Assembly (NCBI RefSeq): GCF_039822205.1
Contig: NZ_JBAGBW010000001.1
Coordinates: forward strand, 124,001-188,000
Length of the DNA: 64,000 bases
Source of the DNA: Thermodesulfobium sp. 4217-1
GTDB taxonomy: Bacteria > Thermodesulfobiota > Thermodesulfobiia > Thermodesulfobiales > Thermodesulfobiaceae
Reading direction: 5' to 3'
A model generated the notes under the pieces. That model worked only from the letters and a program-made list of their open reading frames with translations, searched no databases and was not told the origin of the DNA. Each line of letters begins with the position of its first letter. Position 1 is the first letter of the stretch. Made by a program: the position numbers and the translations under genes. Positions 7,297-16,366 of the stretch are shown here, piece after piece.

Positions 7297-7880
7297 TTAT
7301 GTTCTCCAAAAACAATCTTTTTTAAAACAGGCTCTTCTACATAGTGGTTTGAATCTATCATCAACAAATCTCCAAAAACTTTGTTATGTACATCTAAAAA
7401 GGCATTAAATGGCAAAATGCTATCGTTTACTGGAGCTATAATCAATATATTTTTTTTATGATAAAGTTCATCAAAATTATTTTTTTCTTTAAGAAATAGC
7501 AAACCGTTTTGCAAAGTCTTGCTTATCCGTGTCTCTATATTCTTTCTTAGCCCTATCTTTGACCAAAAGTCGATTACACACTTATCTTTATTCTTCTTGA
7601 AAGCCAAGCTCATAAGGTCTACGATCCTTTTGTCCACATAATCGGTAAAATTTAAAAATGGAGCAATAAGAATTATTTTTTTCGCATTTAGTTTGTCAAT
7701 ATTTCTTATAATTAAACTTGCGCCGAGCGACCACCCTACCAGCAGATCCTCTTCCTGTCTTATCTCATCCAGATACCCTTCTAAAAAACCTTCATGTTGA
7801 AAAGGAACAATGTATTTACATTTTTCAGATATTTCAGGATAGGCTTCCCTAAAGCCGCTCCAGCCCGACAAAAATATCAA
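7275..7880 (-). CDS. Pimeloyl-ACP methyl ester esterase, BioH/BioG-like
   Basis: 201 residues, alpha/beta hydrolase. The nucleophile elbow GWSLGA is near residues 48-53, the acid is probably the Asp in APVNDSILP near 153, and the His is in SNHYVEEP near 178. It sits between bioF and bioC, with a 4-nt overlap to bioF, so it very likely removes the methyl group from pimeloyl-ACP methyl ester, the step done by BioH, BioG, BioK or BioV in other bacteria. It is shorter than BioH (about 255) and nearer BioG in size; I do not assign a symbol because these non-orthologous enzymes cannot be told apart with certainty by eye. TTG start. Confidence 0.8.
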   Translation of the reverse strand: MIFLSGWSGFREAYPEISEKCKYIVPFQHEGFLEGYLDEIRQEEDLLVGWSLGASLIIRNIDKLNAKKIILIAPFLNFTDYVDKRIVDLMSLAFKKNKDKCVIDFWSKIGLRKNIETRISKTLQNGLLFLKEKNNFDELYHKKNILIIAPVNDSILPFNAFLDVHNKVFGDLLMIDSNHYVEEPVLKKIVFGEHNCKKRTL

Positions 7881-9028
7881 ATTTTGCCCGCCAATGACAA
7901 AAATGATTGTTTTATAAATTCTAACTCATCCGCATTTAGATCAGATCTTAGAGAAATTCTAAGCCTTGCAGAATTCTTTGGGACGGTGGGTTCTCTTATA
8001 GCGGCCACAAATATACCCATATTAGAAAGAAGGTCTTGAGCTATCAAAGTTCTTTTACTACCACCCAAAACAATGGGAATTATCTGAGAAGAGGAGTTTA
8101 GGGTATCAAATCCCAATGATTTCAGATATTCTCTTATTTCACCTGAGAACTGCAGAAGAGATAAACCGCAAGATGGATTTTCTCTTACAAACCTCACAGC
8201 TGCAAGGTTGGCAGCCAAAACGGAAGGAGGCAGCGCCGTTGTAAAGATTAAAGGTCTTGCGAAATTAACAAGGCTATCTATTAATATTCTGTCTCCTGAC
8301 AGATAGCCCCCTAAGCTTCCTAAGGCCTTTGAAAAGGTTCCTACGCTAAGATGAATGTCCTTATTAACCGAGAGCTCATACGATAATCCCCTACCTTTAC
8401 CGAATATTCCTGTAGCATGAGCTTCGTCAAGAATCAAAAAGGCATCGTATTGTTTCGAAATCTTAACCAGGCTAACCAGGTCACTTGAGTCTCCATCCAT
8501 GCTGAAGATGCTCTCTGTAACTATTATCTTCGACTCACCAGAATTCTTTAACAACCTTTCAAGATGATCCAGGTCATTGTGCTGGAACCTATTGAGCCTT
8601 GATCCTGCAAGAATAGCGCCGTCTATCAAGCTCGCATGACATAACCTGTCCATAAAGATGTCACACTTTTTTGCAATTGACAAAGCAGCAAGATTTGCAC
8701 AGTAGCCGCTATTTAGAACCAAAGATGCACAGACCCCCTTGAAGTCTGAAAGCTCTCTTTCAAGCTCATCATATATGGAATTGTTGCCAGTAACGAGTCT
8801 AGAGGAGGAGGCACCAGTACCGAATTTATTTATTGCATCAATAGCCATAATTTTTATTTTTTCGTTACAAGATAGGCCAAGATAGTTGTTAGATGCAAGG
8901 TTTAATATTTTTTTGCCATTTATATCTATATATTTTTCAGAACCATTAGAAAGAGATTTTATAGATCTGAACTCAAACTCGGACTTAAGGTCTGCGAGTT
9001 TAAGTTCAAGATCGTCTATAAATTTCAT
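7877..9028 (-). CDS. bioF: 8-amino-7-oxononanoate synthase
   Basis: PLP enzyme that condenses pimeloyl-ACP (or -CoA) with alanine to make KAPA. 383 residues, standard. It shows SNNYLGLS near residue 46, GTGASSSRLVTGN near 70, the DEAHATG motif at 201-207 with the PLP-contacting Asp and His, and Lys234 in GTFSKALGSLGG as the Schiff-base lysine. It is first in the minus-strand bio operon and is separated from ndk by only 6 nt, so ndk may be cotranscribed upstream. Confidence 0.95.
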   Translation of the reverse strand: MKFIDDLELKLADLKSEFEFRSIKSLSNGSEKYIDINGKKILNLASNNYLGLSCNEKIKIMAIDAINKFGTGASSSRLVTGNNSIYDELERELSDFKGVCASLVLNSGYCANLAALSIAKKCDIFMDRLCHASLIDGAILAGSRLNRFQHNDLDHLERLLKNSGESKIIVTESIFSMDGDSSDLVSLVKISKQYDAFLILDEAHATGIFGKGRGLSYELSVNKDIHLSVGTFSKALGSLGGYLSGDRILIDSLVNFARPLIFTTALPPSVLAANLAAVRFVRENPSCGLSLLQFSGEIREYLKSLGFDTLNSSSQIIPIVLGGSKRTLIAQDLLSNMGIFVAAIREPTVPKNSARLRISLRSDLNADELEFIKQSFLSLAGKI

Positions 9029-9034
9029 CGTTTT

Positions 9035-9493
9035 TTATTCTAAATTTTCATATATATCTCTATCAACAACCCTCTCATAATCTAATACTTCATGATCTTC
9101 AAAAAATATCTTGATTTCTCTTTCGGCAGAATAAACTGAATCAGACCCGTGTATAACATTTCTGCCCAAGTCCATTGCAAAGTCGCCTCTAATAGTTCCA
9201 GGAGCTGCGTCGCGAGGGTTTGTGGTGCCCATCATAGTTCTAACCACAGTAACTGCATCTTTGCCTTCTAGAACTATGGCCACTATTGGAGATGATGTGA
9301 TAAAAGAAACAAGGCCATCAAAAAAAGGCTTTTTCTTGTGCTCTGCATAGTGATCCATTGCCTTTTCTTTAGGTAGCTGCATAAGCTTCAAAGCAACTAT
9401 TTTTAAACCCTTGTCCTCGAATCTTGCAAGAATTTTGCTTGTTAGCTGCCTCTTAACAGCATCAGGTTTAATCAATACCAAAGTTTTTTCCAA
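9035..9493 (-). CDS. ndk: Nucleoside diphosphate kinase
   Basis: Transfers the terminal phosphate between NTPs and NDPs through a phosphohistidine. 152 residues, normal. The catalytic His115 lies in NVIHGSDS, and the opening ERTLVLIKPDA-like segment and the GTTNPRDAAPGTIRGD loop are intact. ATG with a strong GGAGG upstream. It lies between parB and bioF on the same strand. Confidence 0.96.
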   Translation of the reverse strand: MEKTLVLIKPDAVKRQLTSKILARFEDKGLKIVALKLMQLPKEKAMDHYAEHKKKPFFDGLVSFITSSPIVAIVLEGKDAVTVVRTMMGTTNPRDAAPGTIRGDFAMDLGRNVIHGSDSVYSAEREIKIFFEDHEVLDYERVVDRDIYENLE

Positions 9494-9589
9494 ATTTTTT
9501 CCTCCTTATATAATGCAGCAGCAACGCTTAAGTAGCCACTGTTTTTAAATGCTTAGAATTAATTGTGTTGAAACATTTAAATTTAATAT

Positions 9590-10489
9590 TTACTCCTCGA
9601 GCCCATAAATACTAAAAATTTTTTCGACAAGATTGTTGAGCTCTTCTTTCGAGTAAAACTCGATGACAAAACGTCCAACATTACCGGAGAACGATATATG
9701 AACTGGAGTTTTAAGTTTCTTGGAGATTTCAATCTCAGCAAACCTAAGCTCTTCATCTTGTGTCACCTCTTTTTCGCTTTTTAAAGATCGATTGTTGCCC
9801 TTTATTTTTTTAGTCGAACTATCAATGCTATTGTTGTTTGGAAAAATTTTTAATTTCAGTTCCTCTGCATCCTTTACAGATATGCCCTCGTCAACTATCT
9901 TTTTTGCGAACAATAGTATTTGATCAATGTTTTTCAAAGACAGGAGAACCCTTCCATGTGCAGGGCTTATATCGTTGTTTTCGATGTGTTTGATTACCTC
10001 ATCTGGGAGTTGGAGCAGTCTTATGGTATTCGTAACATACGATCTAGATTTGCCAACTGAATTTGATATGTCTTCATGCGTCATTGCAAACTTGTCCTGG
10101 AGTTCCAGGTATGCCCTTGCCTCATCAATTGCAGAAAGGTTTTCCCTTTGTAAGTTTTCAACAAGGGCAAGTATTGCCATCTGATCATCTGCTATATCCT
10201 TGACAACAGCTGGTATTTCTACAATCCCTATCATTTCACATGCTCTAATTCTTCTTTCTCCTGAGACCAACTCATAAAATTGGCCCTTTTCTCTAACCAC
10301 TATAGGCTGAAGAACCCCGTGTGCCTTTATGGACTCCGAGAGCCTTGCAATGCTCTCAGTATCAAAAAATTTCCTTGGCTGATAAGGGTTTGGCACTATC
10401 TTCGACAGTGGAATAATCCTTAACGTATGTTCAGACTTATCATCCCCCAAAAGCGCATCAAGTCCTCTGCCCATTCCTCTTTTAGCCAT
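9590..10489 (-). CDS. parB: Chromosome partitioning protein ParB (Spo0J)
   Basis: CTP-dependent clamp that loads on parS sites near the origin and works with ParA and SMC to segregate the chromosome. 299 residues. The N-terminal MAKRGMGRGLDALL is the ParA-stimulating peptide typical of Spo0J, ISPAHGR supports the DNA-binding region, and SGERRIRA near residue 75 is the CTP/phosphate motif. The helix-turn-helix THEDISNSVGKSRSYVTNTIR lies near 135-155. A C-terminal dimer domain follows a polar linker. The start overlaps the parA end by 8 nt. Confidence 0.95.
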   Translation of the reverse strand: MAKRGMGRGLDALLGDDKSEHTLRIIPLSKIVPNPYQPRKFFDTESIARLSESIKAHGVLQPIVVREKGQFYELVSGERRIRACEMIGIVEIPAVVKDIADDQMAILALVENLQRENLSAIDEARAYLELQDKFAMTHEDISNSVGKSRSYVTNTIRLLQLPDEVIKHIENNDISPAHGRVLLSLKNIDQILLFAKKIVDEGISVKDAEELKLKIFPNNNSIDSSTKKIKGNNRSLKSEKEVTQDEELRFAEIEISKKLKTPVHISFSGNVGRFVIEFYSKEELNNLVEKIFSIYGLEE

Positions 10490-11234
10490 TGCCTTCTATC
10501 TCCTGTAAGAGTTCTCTAAAAGCGTTACTAACTACAGACCTTGGATCAAAGATTATTATTGGTTTTCCGTAACTTTGCGACTCTACCACCCTAATGCTCC
10601 TTGGAATCAATGTATTAAAAACTTTATCATTAAAGTGTGATCTCAGGTCGCTTAATACCTCGTTAGAAACGACCAGTCTTTGCATAAACATGTTAACAAG
10701 AATGCCCAATAGGTTAAGCTCTGGGTTAAGTCTAGATCTGACTTTTTCATAGGTATTAACTATCATGCTAAGCCCTTCCAGTGCATAAAACTCAGCTTGC
10801 ATTGTAACGATCAAATCCTTTGCAGCACTAAGCCCATTAAGGGTCAATATACCCAATGATGGCGGAGTATCGATGATTATTACGTCAAAGTCGCGATAAT
10901 TATCTAACTTTTTCTTCAATTTTATATTTCTATCTGAATCTTCGACGAGCTCCACTTCTGCGCCAGATAGATTTGGATGTGAACAAATTATTTTAAGATT
11001 GTCAATGCCAGTGTCAACTGGTTCAACAAAATCTTCTGATACCAAAAGATCGTATGATGAGGAGTCTAATTTTCTTTTGTTGATTCCTAAACCAGTAGTA
11101 GCATTGCCCTGAGGATCTAAATCTATAATAAGAGTCTTATTGTTTATCTCTGCATAAGAGGCTGCCAAATTAACTGCGCATGTAGTTTTGCCTACACCGC
11201 CCTTCTGATTTGAAAAAACTATAGTTCTTTTCAA
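10482..11234 (-). CDS. parA: Chromosome partitioning ATPase ParA (Soj)
   Basis: Deviant Walker-A ATPase that forms nucleoid-bound dimers and moves ParB-parS complexes. 250 residues, the usual length for the short chromosomal type. KGGVGKTT at residues 10-17, the Walker-B-like DLDPQGNATTGLG near 39 and IDTPPSLG near 122 are all present. It overlaps the NIF3-like gene by 4 nt at its start and parB at its end. Confidence 0.96.
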   Translation of the reverse strand: MKRTIVFSNQKGGVGKTTCAVNLAASYAEINNKTLIIDLDPQGNATTGLGINKRKLDSSSYDLLVSEDFVEPVDTGIDNLKIICSHPNLSGAEVELVEDSDRNIKLKKKLDNYRDFDVIIIDTPPSLGILTLNGLSAAKDLIVTMQAEFYALEGLSMIVNTYEKVRSRLNPELNLLGILVNMFMQRLVVSNEVLSDLRSHFNDKVFNTLIPRSIRVVESQSYGKPIIIFDPRSVVSNAFRELLQEIEGNG

Positions 11235-12181
11235 CGCCTTACTCTGAAGAGTCCCGATGTTGGAATTATATTAACGCCATTTTTTTCAATCTCATCAAGT
11301 ATAAAGTTCATTCCAACCGAGTCTGATGGCATATGACCAGCTATAACAACGTTTATTCCAAACTTCTTAGCTTCCTGTAGGTGATCTTCTTTCATATGCA
11401 TGCCTACTATAGTTCCAATGCCAGCAATAGAAAGCTTTTCGTAAGCATCTTTGCTCCCTGACGTTCCGCCAGTCATGTCTACCCAAATTTTTCCACAACG
11501 ACTTTTTTCTGCTCCATTTACAATTTTTGGTCCAAAATTATGCGCTTGCGCATCTTTGTACTCAGGAATTTCAAGTAGGATATCTACAACTTCGCCTACC
11601 GTTTCAGGTTTCTTTTCTAAAAAGAGATCTGTCAAGAATTTTGTAACAATGTTGTCAGCCGGAGTGTGAATATTCATAAATGCGAACCCTAAAAGTTTAG
11701 CAGCATCTACTGCCCTATTGTGATTAGCAGGGTGAACAGAGCGAGAAACCTCTGATATCCTCGATCCCATAAGATTTTCAGCTACATTTATAGGTATCCC
11801 CTGCGAAAAAAGTATATCCTCTTGTAAGTGCATTACCCCCTCCAATCCCGGAAGAGATTTCCCTTCAGGATGGTGGGCAAATATAAGGTCTATTCTTTCG
11901 CCCTTTTCTACCAGTCTATCAGCAAGAATGATTTCTGGTACCTCCATATCAATGCCTACAAAAATCCCTTTTACTATCTGATCTTCTTTTCCACAAAGTA
12001 TTCGACTATCAGAGTATGGGTTTTCCAACAACTCCTTATCAAACCTGGCTTTTTTCTTTTCACTTAACTCTTCATAATTTTTCTTAACCCTTTCAAGGTG
12101 TCTGAAGACCTCTTCCTTTCCTCGCGGATCGGCTTCAATTCCCATATTAATGGCTAACTTATAGACCTCACTCAGTTTCAT
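11231..12181 (-). CDS. NIF3-like (DUF34) metal-binding protein
   Basis: 316 residues. The FAHHPEGKSLPGL segment near residue 101 and the C-terminal GHMPSDSVGMNFILDEIE segment carry the His and Glu residues that hold two metal ions in NIF3 proteins. The biochemical role of this family is still unclear; a GTP cyclohydrolase-like or chaperone function has been proposed for relatives. It is longer than the basic 250-residue form. First gene of an operon with parA and parB, an unusual partner for them. ATG with GGAGG 6 nt upstream. A parS-like site lies in its leader. Confidence 0.78.
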   Translation of the reverse strand: MKLSEVYKLAINMGIEADPRGKEEVFRHLERVKKNYEELSEKKKARFDKELLENPYSDSRILCGKEDQIVKGIFVGIDMEVPEIILADRLVEKGERIDLIFAHHPEGKSLPGLEGVMHLQEDILFSQGIPINVAENLMGSRISEVSRSVHPANHNRAVDAAKLLGFAFMNIHTPADNIVTKFLTDLFLEKKPETVGEVVDILLEIPEYKDAQAHNFGPKIVNGAEKSRCGKIWVDMTGGTSGSKDAYEKLSIAGIGTIVGMHMKEDHLQEAKKFGINVVIAGHMPSDSVGMNFILDEIEKNGVNIIPTSGLFRVRR

Positions 12182-12196
12182 AATTAACCTCCAAAA

Positions 12197-12212
12197 TGTT
12201 TCTCAAGAAACA
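12197..12212. promoter_or_regulatory. parS-like site 1
   Basis: TGTTTC-TCAA-GAAACA, with arms extended by AAAA and TTTT to 10 bp each. The outer six bases match the standard parS (TGTTTCACGTGAAACA), but the centre differs. The same 16-mer, with the same asymmetric centre, recurs at 19718-19733. It sits in the leader of the NIF3-parA-parB operon, so ParB binding here could also repress that operon. Confidence 0.7.
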
Positions 12213-12238
12213 TTTTTATGATAAAACAAAAAAAGATA

Positions 12239-13063
12239 TTAATCAAACAATATAGGGATCCTTGTGTGTAGCAAAAGGTATTCTGCTACACTGCCAAGCA
12301 AGAGCCCTTCAAGATATCCCTTTCCCCTTGTGCTCATAACTAGCATAGATACGTTTTCCTTTATAGCAGTAAATTCAATTTGTTTGGCAGGATTGCCTTC
12401 TAATACCAAATACCTTGCATTTGCGTTAACCTTTGTAAGACCTAAGGTAAGCTGCTCAATAGCTTCATTTACGATCGATGCTTCTTTTATCATAAGATTT
12501 GCATCAGTGGGCTTCAAAACGTGGAGCAAAATAATTTCTCTTATAATTGTAGAGAAGTCTTTTAAAAATTCAAAAGCTCTCATTGAACTTTTAGAAAAAT
12601 CTGTTGGAAATAATACCTTGTTAAATCTATTTTTAGAAGTCAGAAAGCCACTTTCGGTTTCCTGAAACCTTTCCACATAGACAGGCCTCTTTAATGTCCT
12701 AATAATATTAAACAAATTGCTGCCAACAAATATATCCTTAAAAAATCCCTCTCCGTGTTCTGACGCAACTACCAGATTCGCATCTATCTCGTCAGAGTAA
12801 GCAGCAATTTGATCTGCGACATCTCCAATAAGGATTTTTACAAAGACCTCAATTCCTTCTGAAGTATATCTATCTAAGTAAGAATTAAAGTGATCTGATG
12901 CAATCTTCACAACTTCCTTGTTCACCTCTAAGACATCAGGGTTTATAACGTGTACAAGATAAATTTGGCGAACGCCAAATTTCTTAAAGTCGTTGACAGC
13001 ATGGTAAAGCTTTGAAGATTGTTCTGAAAAATCAAGAGCTACCAATACCCTTTCAAACTTCAT
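12239..13063 (-). CDS. Tandem-domain universal stress protein
   Basis: About 274 residues, two UspA domains in one chain. Each ends with the ATP-binding pattern G-2-G-9-G-S: HGEGFF...FVGSN near residue 125 and RGKGYL...LLGSV near 250. The first domain starts MKFERVLVALDFS. I chose the ATG at 13063 because GGAGG sits 8 nt before it; the frame extends five codons further without a ribosome site. Such proteins bind ATP and act in stress survival. Single gene, divergent from trpE. Confidence 0.88.
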   Translation of the reverse strand: MKFERVLVALDFSEQSSKLYHAVNDFKKFGVRQIYLVHVINPDVLEVNKEVVKIASDHFNSYLDRYTSEGIEVFVKILIGDVADQIAAYSDEIDANLVVASEHGEGFFKDIFVGSNLFNIIRTLKRPVYVERFQETESGFLTSKNRFNKVLFPTDFSKSSMRAFEFLKDFSTIIREIILLHVLKPTDANLMIKEASIVNEAIEQLTLGLTKVNANARYLVLEGNPAKQIEFTAIKENVSMLVMSTRGKGYLEGLLLGSVAEYLLLHTRIPILFD

Positions 13064-13188
13064 TTTTAACCTCCACAATCAATTATTAACCTTTATTGTA
13101 AATCATTTTAGTGAAGATTATCAAAACATAGGGCATTTAATAAAATCTTTACAGGTTAATGTCGTTAACACAAGGTCAAATTTGATTG

Positions 13189-13216
13189 TTGACACAATAC
13201 AATTTTTTGTTATCAT
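13189..13216 (+). promoter_or_regulatory. Probable trp operon promoter
   Basis: TTGACA at 13189-13194 and TATCAT at 13211-13216, 16 bp apart, a good sigma-70-type match about 70 nt before the trpE start. The short leader shows no Trp-rich peptide and no clear attenuator hairpin, so the mode of tryptophan control is not visible. Confidence 0.6.
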
Positions 13217-13284
13217 AAATAAAGTCGTAGGTTTTAGAGTTACTTAGAAGAGAGGTTTTTTAGTTGAGACGAGAGGAGAGTTCT

Positions 13285-14730
13285 ATGTCAAAATTATTAG
13301 TTAGATCTTTTTCTGCAGATTCACAAACCCCTGTAAGCATATATGATAAGTTGAAAAACTTGCCATATTCTTTTTTATTGGAGAGCAAAACCTTTAATAA
13401 GCTTGCAAGGTATTCTTTTTTAGGAGCCTTTCCAAGATTCATCATATCTACAAACTCAAAAACCACTAGAATAGTTGCGGATATGGATCTTGAAAAAATA
13501 GGCATAAAAAGTATAAACACTACAAACTCGCTTATAGAAATTCTAAAAGAAATTTTTAACAAACTGCCAGCAGTTGACACGATATGCCCTTTTAGCTCAG
13601 GATTGGTGGGCTATATCGGCTATGAATGCGTAAGATTCTATGAAGAGTCTTTAAAATTTGAAAAGCCCTCTATATTTCCAGATGCAACGCTTTTTTTCCC
13701 CGGTCTTATTATTGCATTTGATCACTTTACCGATACCATATACCTTATGAGCCATTCGCTTTATCAGTCGGACGAAGAAAGAGCAGAGTTTTTCCTTAAC
13801 GAGGGCGAAAAAATACTTCAATCTAGCAATATTGGCAATTCATTAAAGGGACACGAGGATTCGCTAGACCTACAAAAAGACACGAAAAAAGATGGCAATA
13901 ATATTATAAAAAGTCATATAAAAAAGTCGGACTATGAGGACGGCGTAAATACTATCAAAGAATATATAAAAAATGGCGACACATTTCAAACTGTCCTCTC
14001 TCAGAGATTGTCTTCGGCTTTTCCAGGAGATCCTTTCGAATTTTATAGAGATTTAAGAAGGCTAAACCCATCGCCATATCTTTTCCACATAAAGTTAAAC
14101 GATGTGGTGATCTCTGGTTCTTCACCAGAAACATTTCTCACTTTAAGAGACAATAAACTTTTTTCAAGACCTATTGCGGGAACAAGGAAGAGAGGCAAGG
14201 ATCCAAGCGAAGACAAGAGACTAGCCAAAGAACTCTTGGAAGACCCAAAGGAATGCGCAGAACATGTGATGCTGGTAGACCTTGCCAGAAACGACCTTGG
14301 AAGGGTATGCGCCCCATCAACTATAAAGGTTGAAGAGTTTATGAAAGTAGAAAACTATTCACACGTAATGCACATTGTTAGCGAGGTTACAGGGCTATTA
14401 GATAAAAACATAAATCCTATAGAAGCATTTTTTGCCTCGTTTCCAGCGGGAACCGTATCGGGAGCCCCTAAAATCAGGGCAATTGAAATAATAGATTCCA
14501 TAGAACCAGAGAGAAGAGGACCCTATGCTGGTGCGGTTGGATATTTTGATATAAGCGGAAATTTTGATACCTGTATAGCCATAAGAACCGCTTTCTTCAA
14601 GGATAACAAGATATATCTTCAGGCTGGTGCTGGAATAGTCGCTGACTCTGACCCGCCTACCGAATATTTTGAAACAATTCATAAGGCAAAGGCTCTTCTT
14701 TCTATTGTTAACAAGGGAGAGACGCTGTGA
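13285..14730 (+). CDS. trpE: Anthranilate synthase component I
   Basis: Makes anthranilate from chorismate, with ammonia from TrpG. 481 residues from the ATG at 13285, which has GAGGAG upstream; an in-frame TTG at 13264 would add seven residues but lacks a ribosome site. The N-terminal region, including LLESKTFNKLARYSFLG near 33, should carry the tryptophan feedback site (the LLES motif). The chorismate-binding half is complete: FQTVLSQR, PETFLTLRD, RPIAGTRKRG, the catalytic ARNDLGRVC region, and a GAGIVADSDPPTEY end. First gene of trpEGDCFBA. Confidence 0.96.
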   Translation: MSKLLVRSFSADSQTPVSIYDKLKNLPYSFLLESKTFNKLARYSFLGAFPRFIISTNSKTTRIVADMDLEKIGIKSINTTNSLIEILKEIFNKLPAVDTICPFSSGLVGYIGYECVRFYEESLKFEKPSIFPDATLFFPGLIIAFDHFTDTIYLMSHSLYQSDEERAEFFLNEGEKILQSSNIGNSLKGHEDSLDLQKDTKKDGNNIIKSHIKKSDYEDGVNTIKEYIKNGDTFQTVLSQRLSSAFPGDPFEFYRDLRRLNPSPYLFHIKLNDVVISGSSPETFLTLRDNKLFSRPIAGTRKRGKDPSEDKRLAKELLEDPKECAEHVMLVDLARNDLGRVCAPSTIKVEEFMKVENYSHVMHIVSEVTGLLDKNINPIEAFFASFPAGTVSGAPKIRAIEIIDSIEPERRGPYAGAVGYFDISGNFDTCIAIRTAFFKDNKIYLQAGAGIVADSDPPTEYFETIHKAKALLSIVNKGETL

Positions 14731-15317
14731 GAGAGAGACTTGTAATAATTGATAACTTTGATTCATTTACGTACAATCTGGTCCAAGGTTTCGCACAGAT
14801 TAGAAGAACAAAAAAAGATATGATTGTATTAAGAGATGATGAGCCTTTTGAACGGATATTAGAATTCAATCCTGACAGATTGGTCATATCTCCTGGTCCA
14901 GGACATCCAAAAGATTGTAAACTATCTTCAAAAGCTTTTGAATACGCTAAAAAAAATAAAAAACCGCTTTTAGGTGTATGCCTTGGACACCAATTAATAG
15001 GATATCTCTCTGGAGCTAAAGTTATAAAAGCAAAAAATCTTATGCACGGCAAAACAAGTATGATAAATTTTATAAACGATACAATTTTTAACGGATTGAA
15101 AAACCCTTTTAAGGCGATGAGATATCATTCGCTGTGTTTAGATGAGCTGGGCTTACCAGAAGAGATTACAATATTGGCAAGGAGCACTGATGACGGCATA
15201 ATTATGGCGCTTAAACATAAAGAGATGCCAATTTATGGGCTCCAATTTCACCCAGAGTCGATTATGACCCCAAGCGGTCAAAAGATACTTAAAAATTTTT
15301 TGAATTTAAATAAATAA
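14727..15317 (+). CDS. trpG: Anthranilate synthase component II (glutamine amidotransferase)
   Basis: Class I amidotransferase that supplies ammonia to TrpE. 196 residues. The nucleophile Cys85 is in GVCLGHQ, and the catalytic His is in LQFHPES near 173, followed by Glu two residues later. GTG start overlaps the trpE stop by 4 nt. Whether it also serves folate synthesis (as PabA) cannot be judged; no other copy is in the window. Confidence 0.95.
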   Translation: MRERLVIIDNFDSFTYNLVQGFAQIRRTKKDMIVLRDDEPFERILEFNPDRLVISPGPGHPKDCKLSSKAFEYAKKNKKPLLGVCLGHQLIGYLSGAKVIKAKNLMHGKTSMINFINDTIFNGLKNPFKAMRYHSLCLDELGLPEEITILARSTDDGIIMALKHKEMPIYGLQFHPESIMTPSGQKILKNFLNLNK

Positions 15318-15334
15318 AACTAGGAGTAAAAAAG

Positions 15335-16366
15335 ATGAGAGGAGAGAGACAGGTGGTAAAGAGCATATTAGACAAGATTTTGAGCAGCGAGCACCTTTCG
15401 GAAGTTGAAGCAAAAGGCTTGATGGACAATATGATGGACGCAAGAGTGACGCAAAGTCAGATTGGTGCAATTCTTATAGGACTCAGGATGAAGAGGGAAA
15501 CCCCGGATGAATTAACTGGCTTTGTAAAGTCAATGAGGGAGCATGTAAGGAAAATTAAAACCAGGCACCCAATTGCTGTTGATACATGCGGGACTGGCGG
15601 CGATGGACTTAAAACATTTAATATCTCTACTGCAAGCGCTTTTGTCGTTGCAGGGGCAGGAATACCAGTAGCAAAACATGGAAACAGAAGCGTATCAAGC
15701 TCATCTGGTTCGGCAGACGTCTTAGAGAAGCTCGGCTTTAACATTAATCTTAGCCCAGACGTAATAGAAGACTGCCTCAATCACATAGGAATAGCATTTT
15801 TATTCGCGCCGCTACTTCATCCATCTATGAAAAACGTAGCTCCCATGAGGAGAGAGCTTGGTATTAGAACATTTTTTAATATCTTAGGACCACTAACAAA
15901 TCCAGCAGGGGTAGAAAATCAAGTCATTGGCGTTTTTGATAAATCAATAATGCCCACATTGGCTGAGGTAATAAAGAACCTCAATCCAAAACATATATAT
16001 CTAGTCCACGGTGCTGGAGGGATGGATGAGCTCTCCCTTGAGGGCCCAAATTATGTAATTGAAATTAAAGGGGATAAATCAAGAGAATTCTTTATCGATC
16101 CCGAACAATATAAATTTCAAAGAGTGTCATCCTCAGAATTTGTTGTAGAGAATTCGGATGAAAGTGCGAAAAAGATAATGAAGGTTTTAAGGGGAGAGGA
16201 TAGCTTTGACAAAGACATAGTAGTTTTCAATGCCGCCATGGCAATAATGGCAAGTGACTATACTTCAAATTTCGAAGAAGCACTTTCGATGGCCAAAGAT
16301 TCGATAGACTCAAAATTAGCGCTCTCGAAATTCGAAACCTTGAAAAACTACACAAACACATTATGA
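15335..16366 (+). CDS. trpD: Anthranilate phosphoribosyltransferase
   Basis: Joins anthranilate to PRPP. 343 residues, normal. Signature DTCGTGGDGLKTFNIST near residue 87 and the KHGNRSVSSSSGSADVLE loop near 111 bind PRPP; PMRRELGIRTFFNILGPL follows near 170. ATG with a modest AGGAG upstream, 17 nt after trpG. A further in-frame GTG exists a few codons in, but the first ATG has the better ribosome site. Confidence 0.96.
   Translation: MRGERQVVKSILDKILSSEHLSEVEAKGLMDNMMDARVTQSQIGAILIGLRMKRETPDELTGFVKSMREHVRKIKTRHPIAVDTCGTGGDGLKTFNISTASAFVVAGAGIPVAKHGNRSVSSSSGSADVLEKLGFNINLSPDVIEDCLNHIGIAFLFAPLLHPSMKNVAPMRRELGIRTFFNILGPLTNPAGVENQVIGVFDKSIMPTLAEVIKNLNPKHIYLVHGAGGMDELSLEGPNYVIEIKGDKSREFFIDPEQYKFQRVSSSEFVVENSDESAKKIMKVLRGEDSFDKDIVVFNAAMAIMASDYTSNFEEALSMAKDSIDSKLALSKFETLKNYTNTL

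Noticed and set aside
12190-12220. parS-like palindrome as a terminator of the NIF3-parAB operon
   Set aside because: It lies upstream of that operon's start, and the identical 16-mer recurs at 19718, which points to a protein-binding site.
13217-13284. trp attenuator or T-box in the trpE leader
   Set aside because: The leader is too short for a T-box, and no Trp-codon peptide or paired hairpins are visible.
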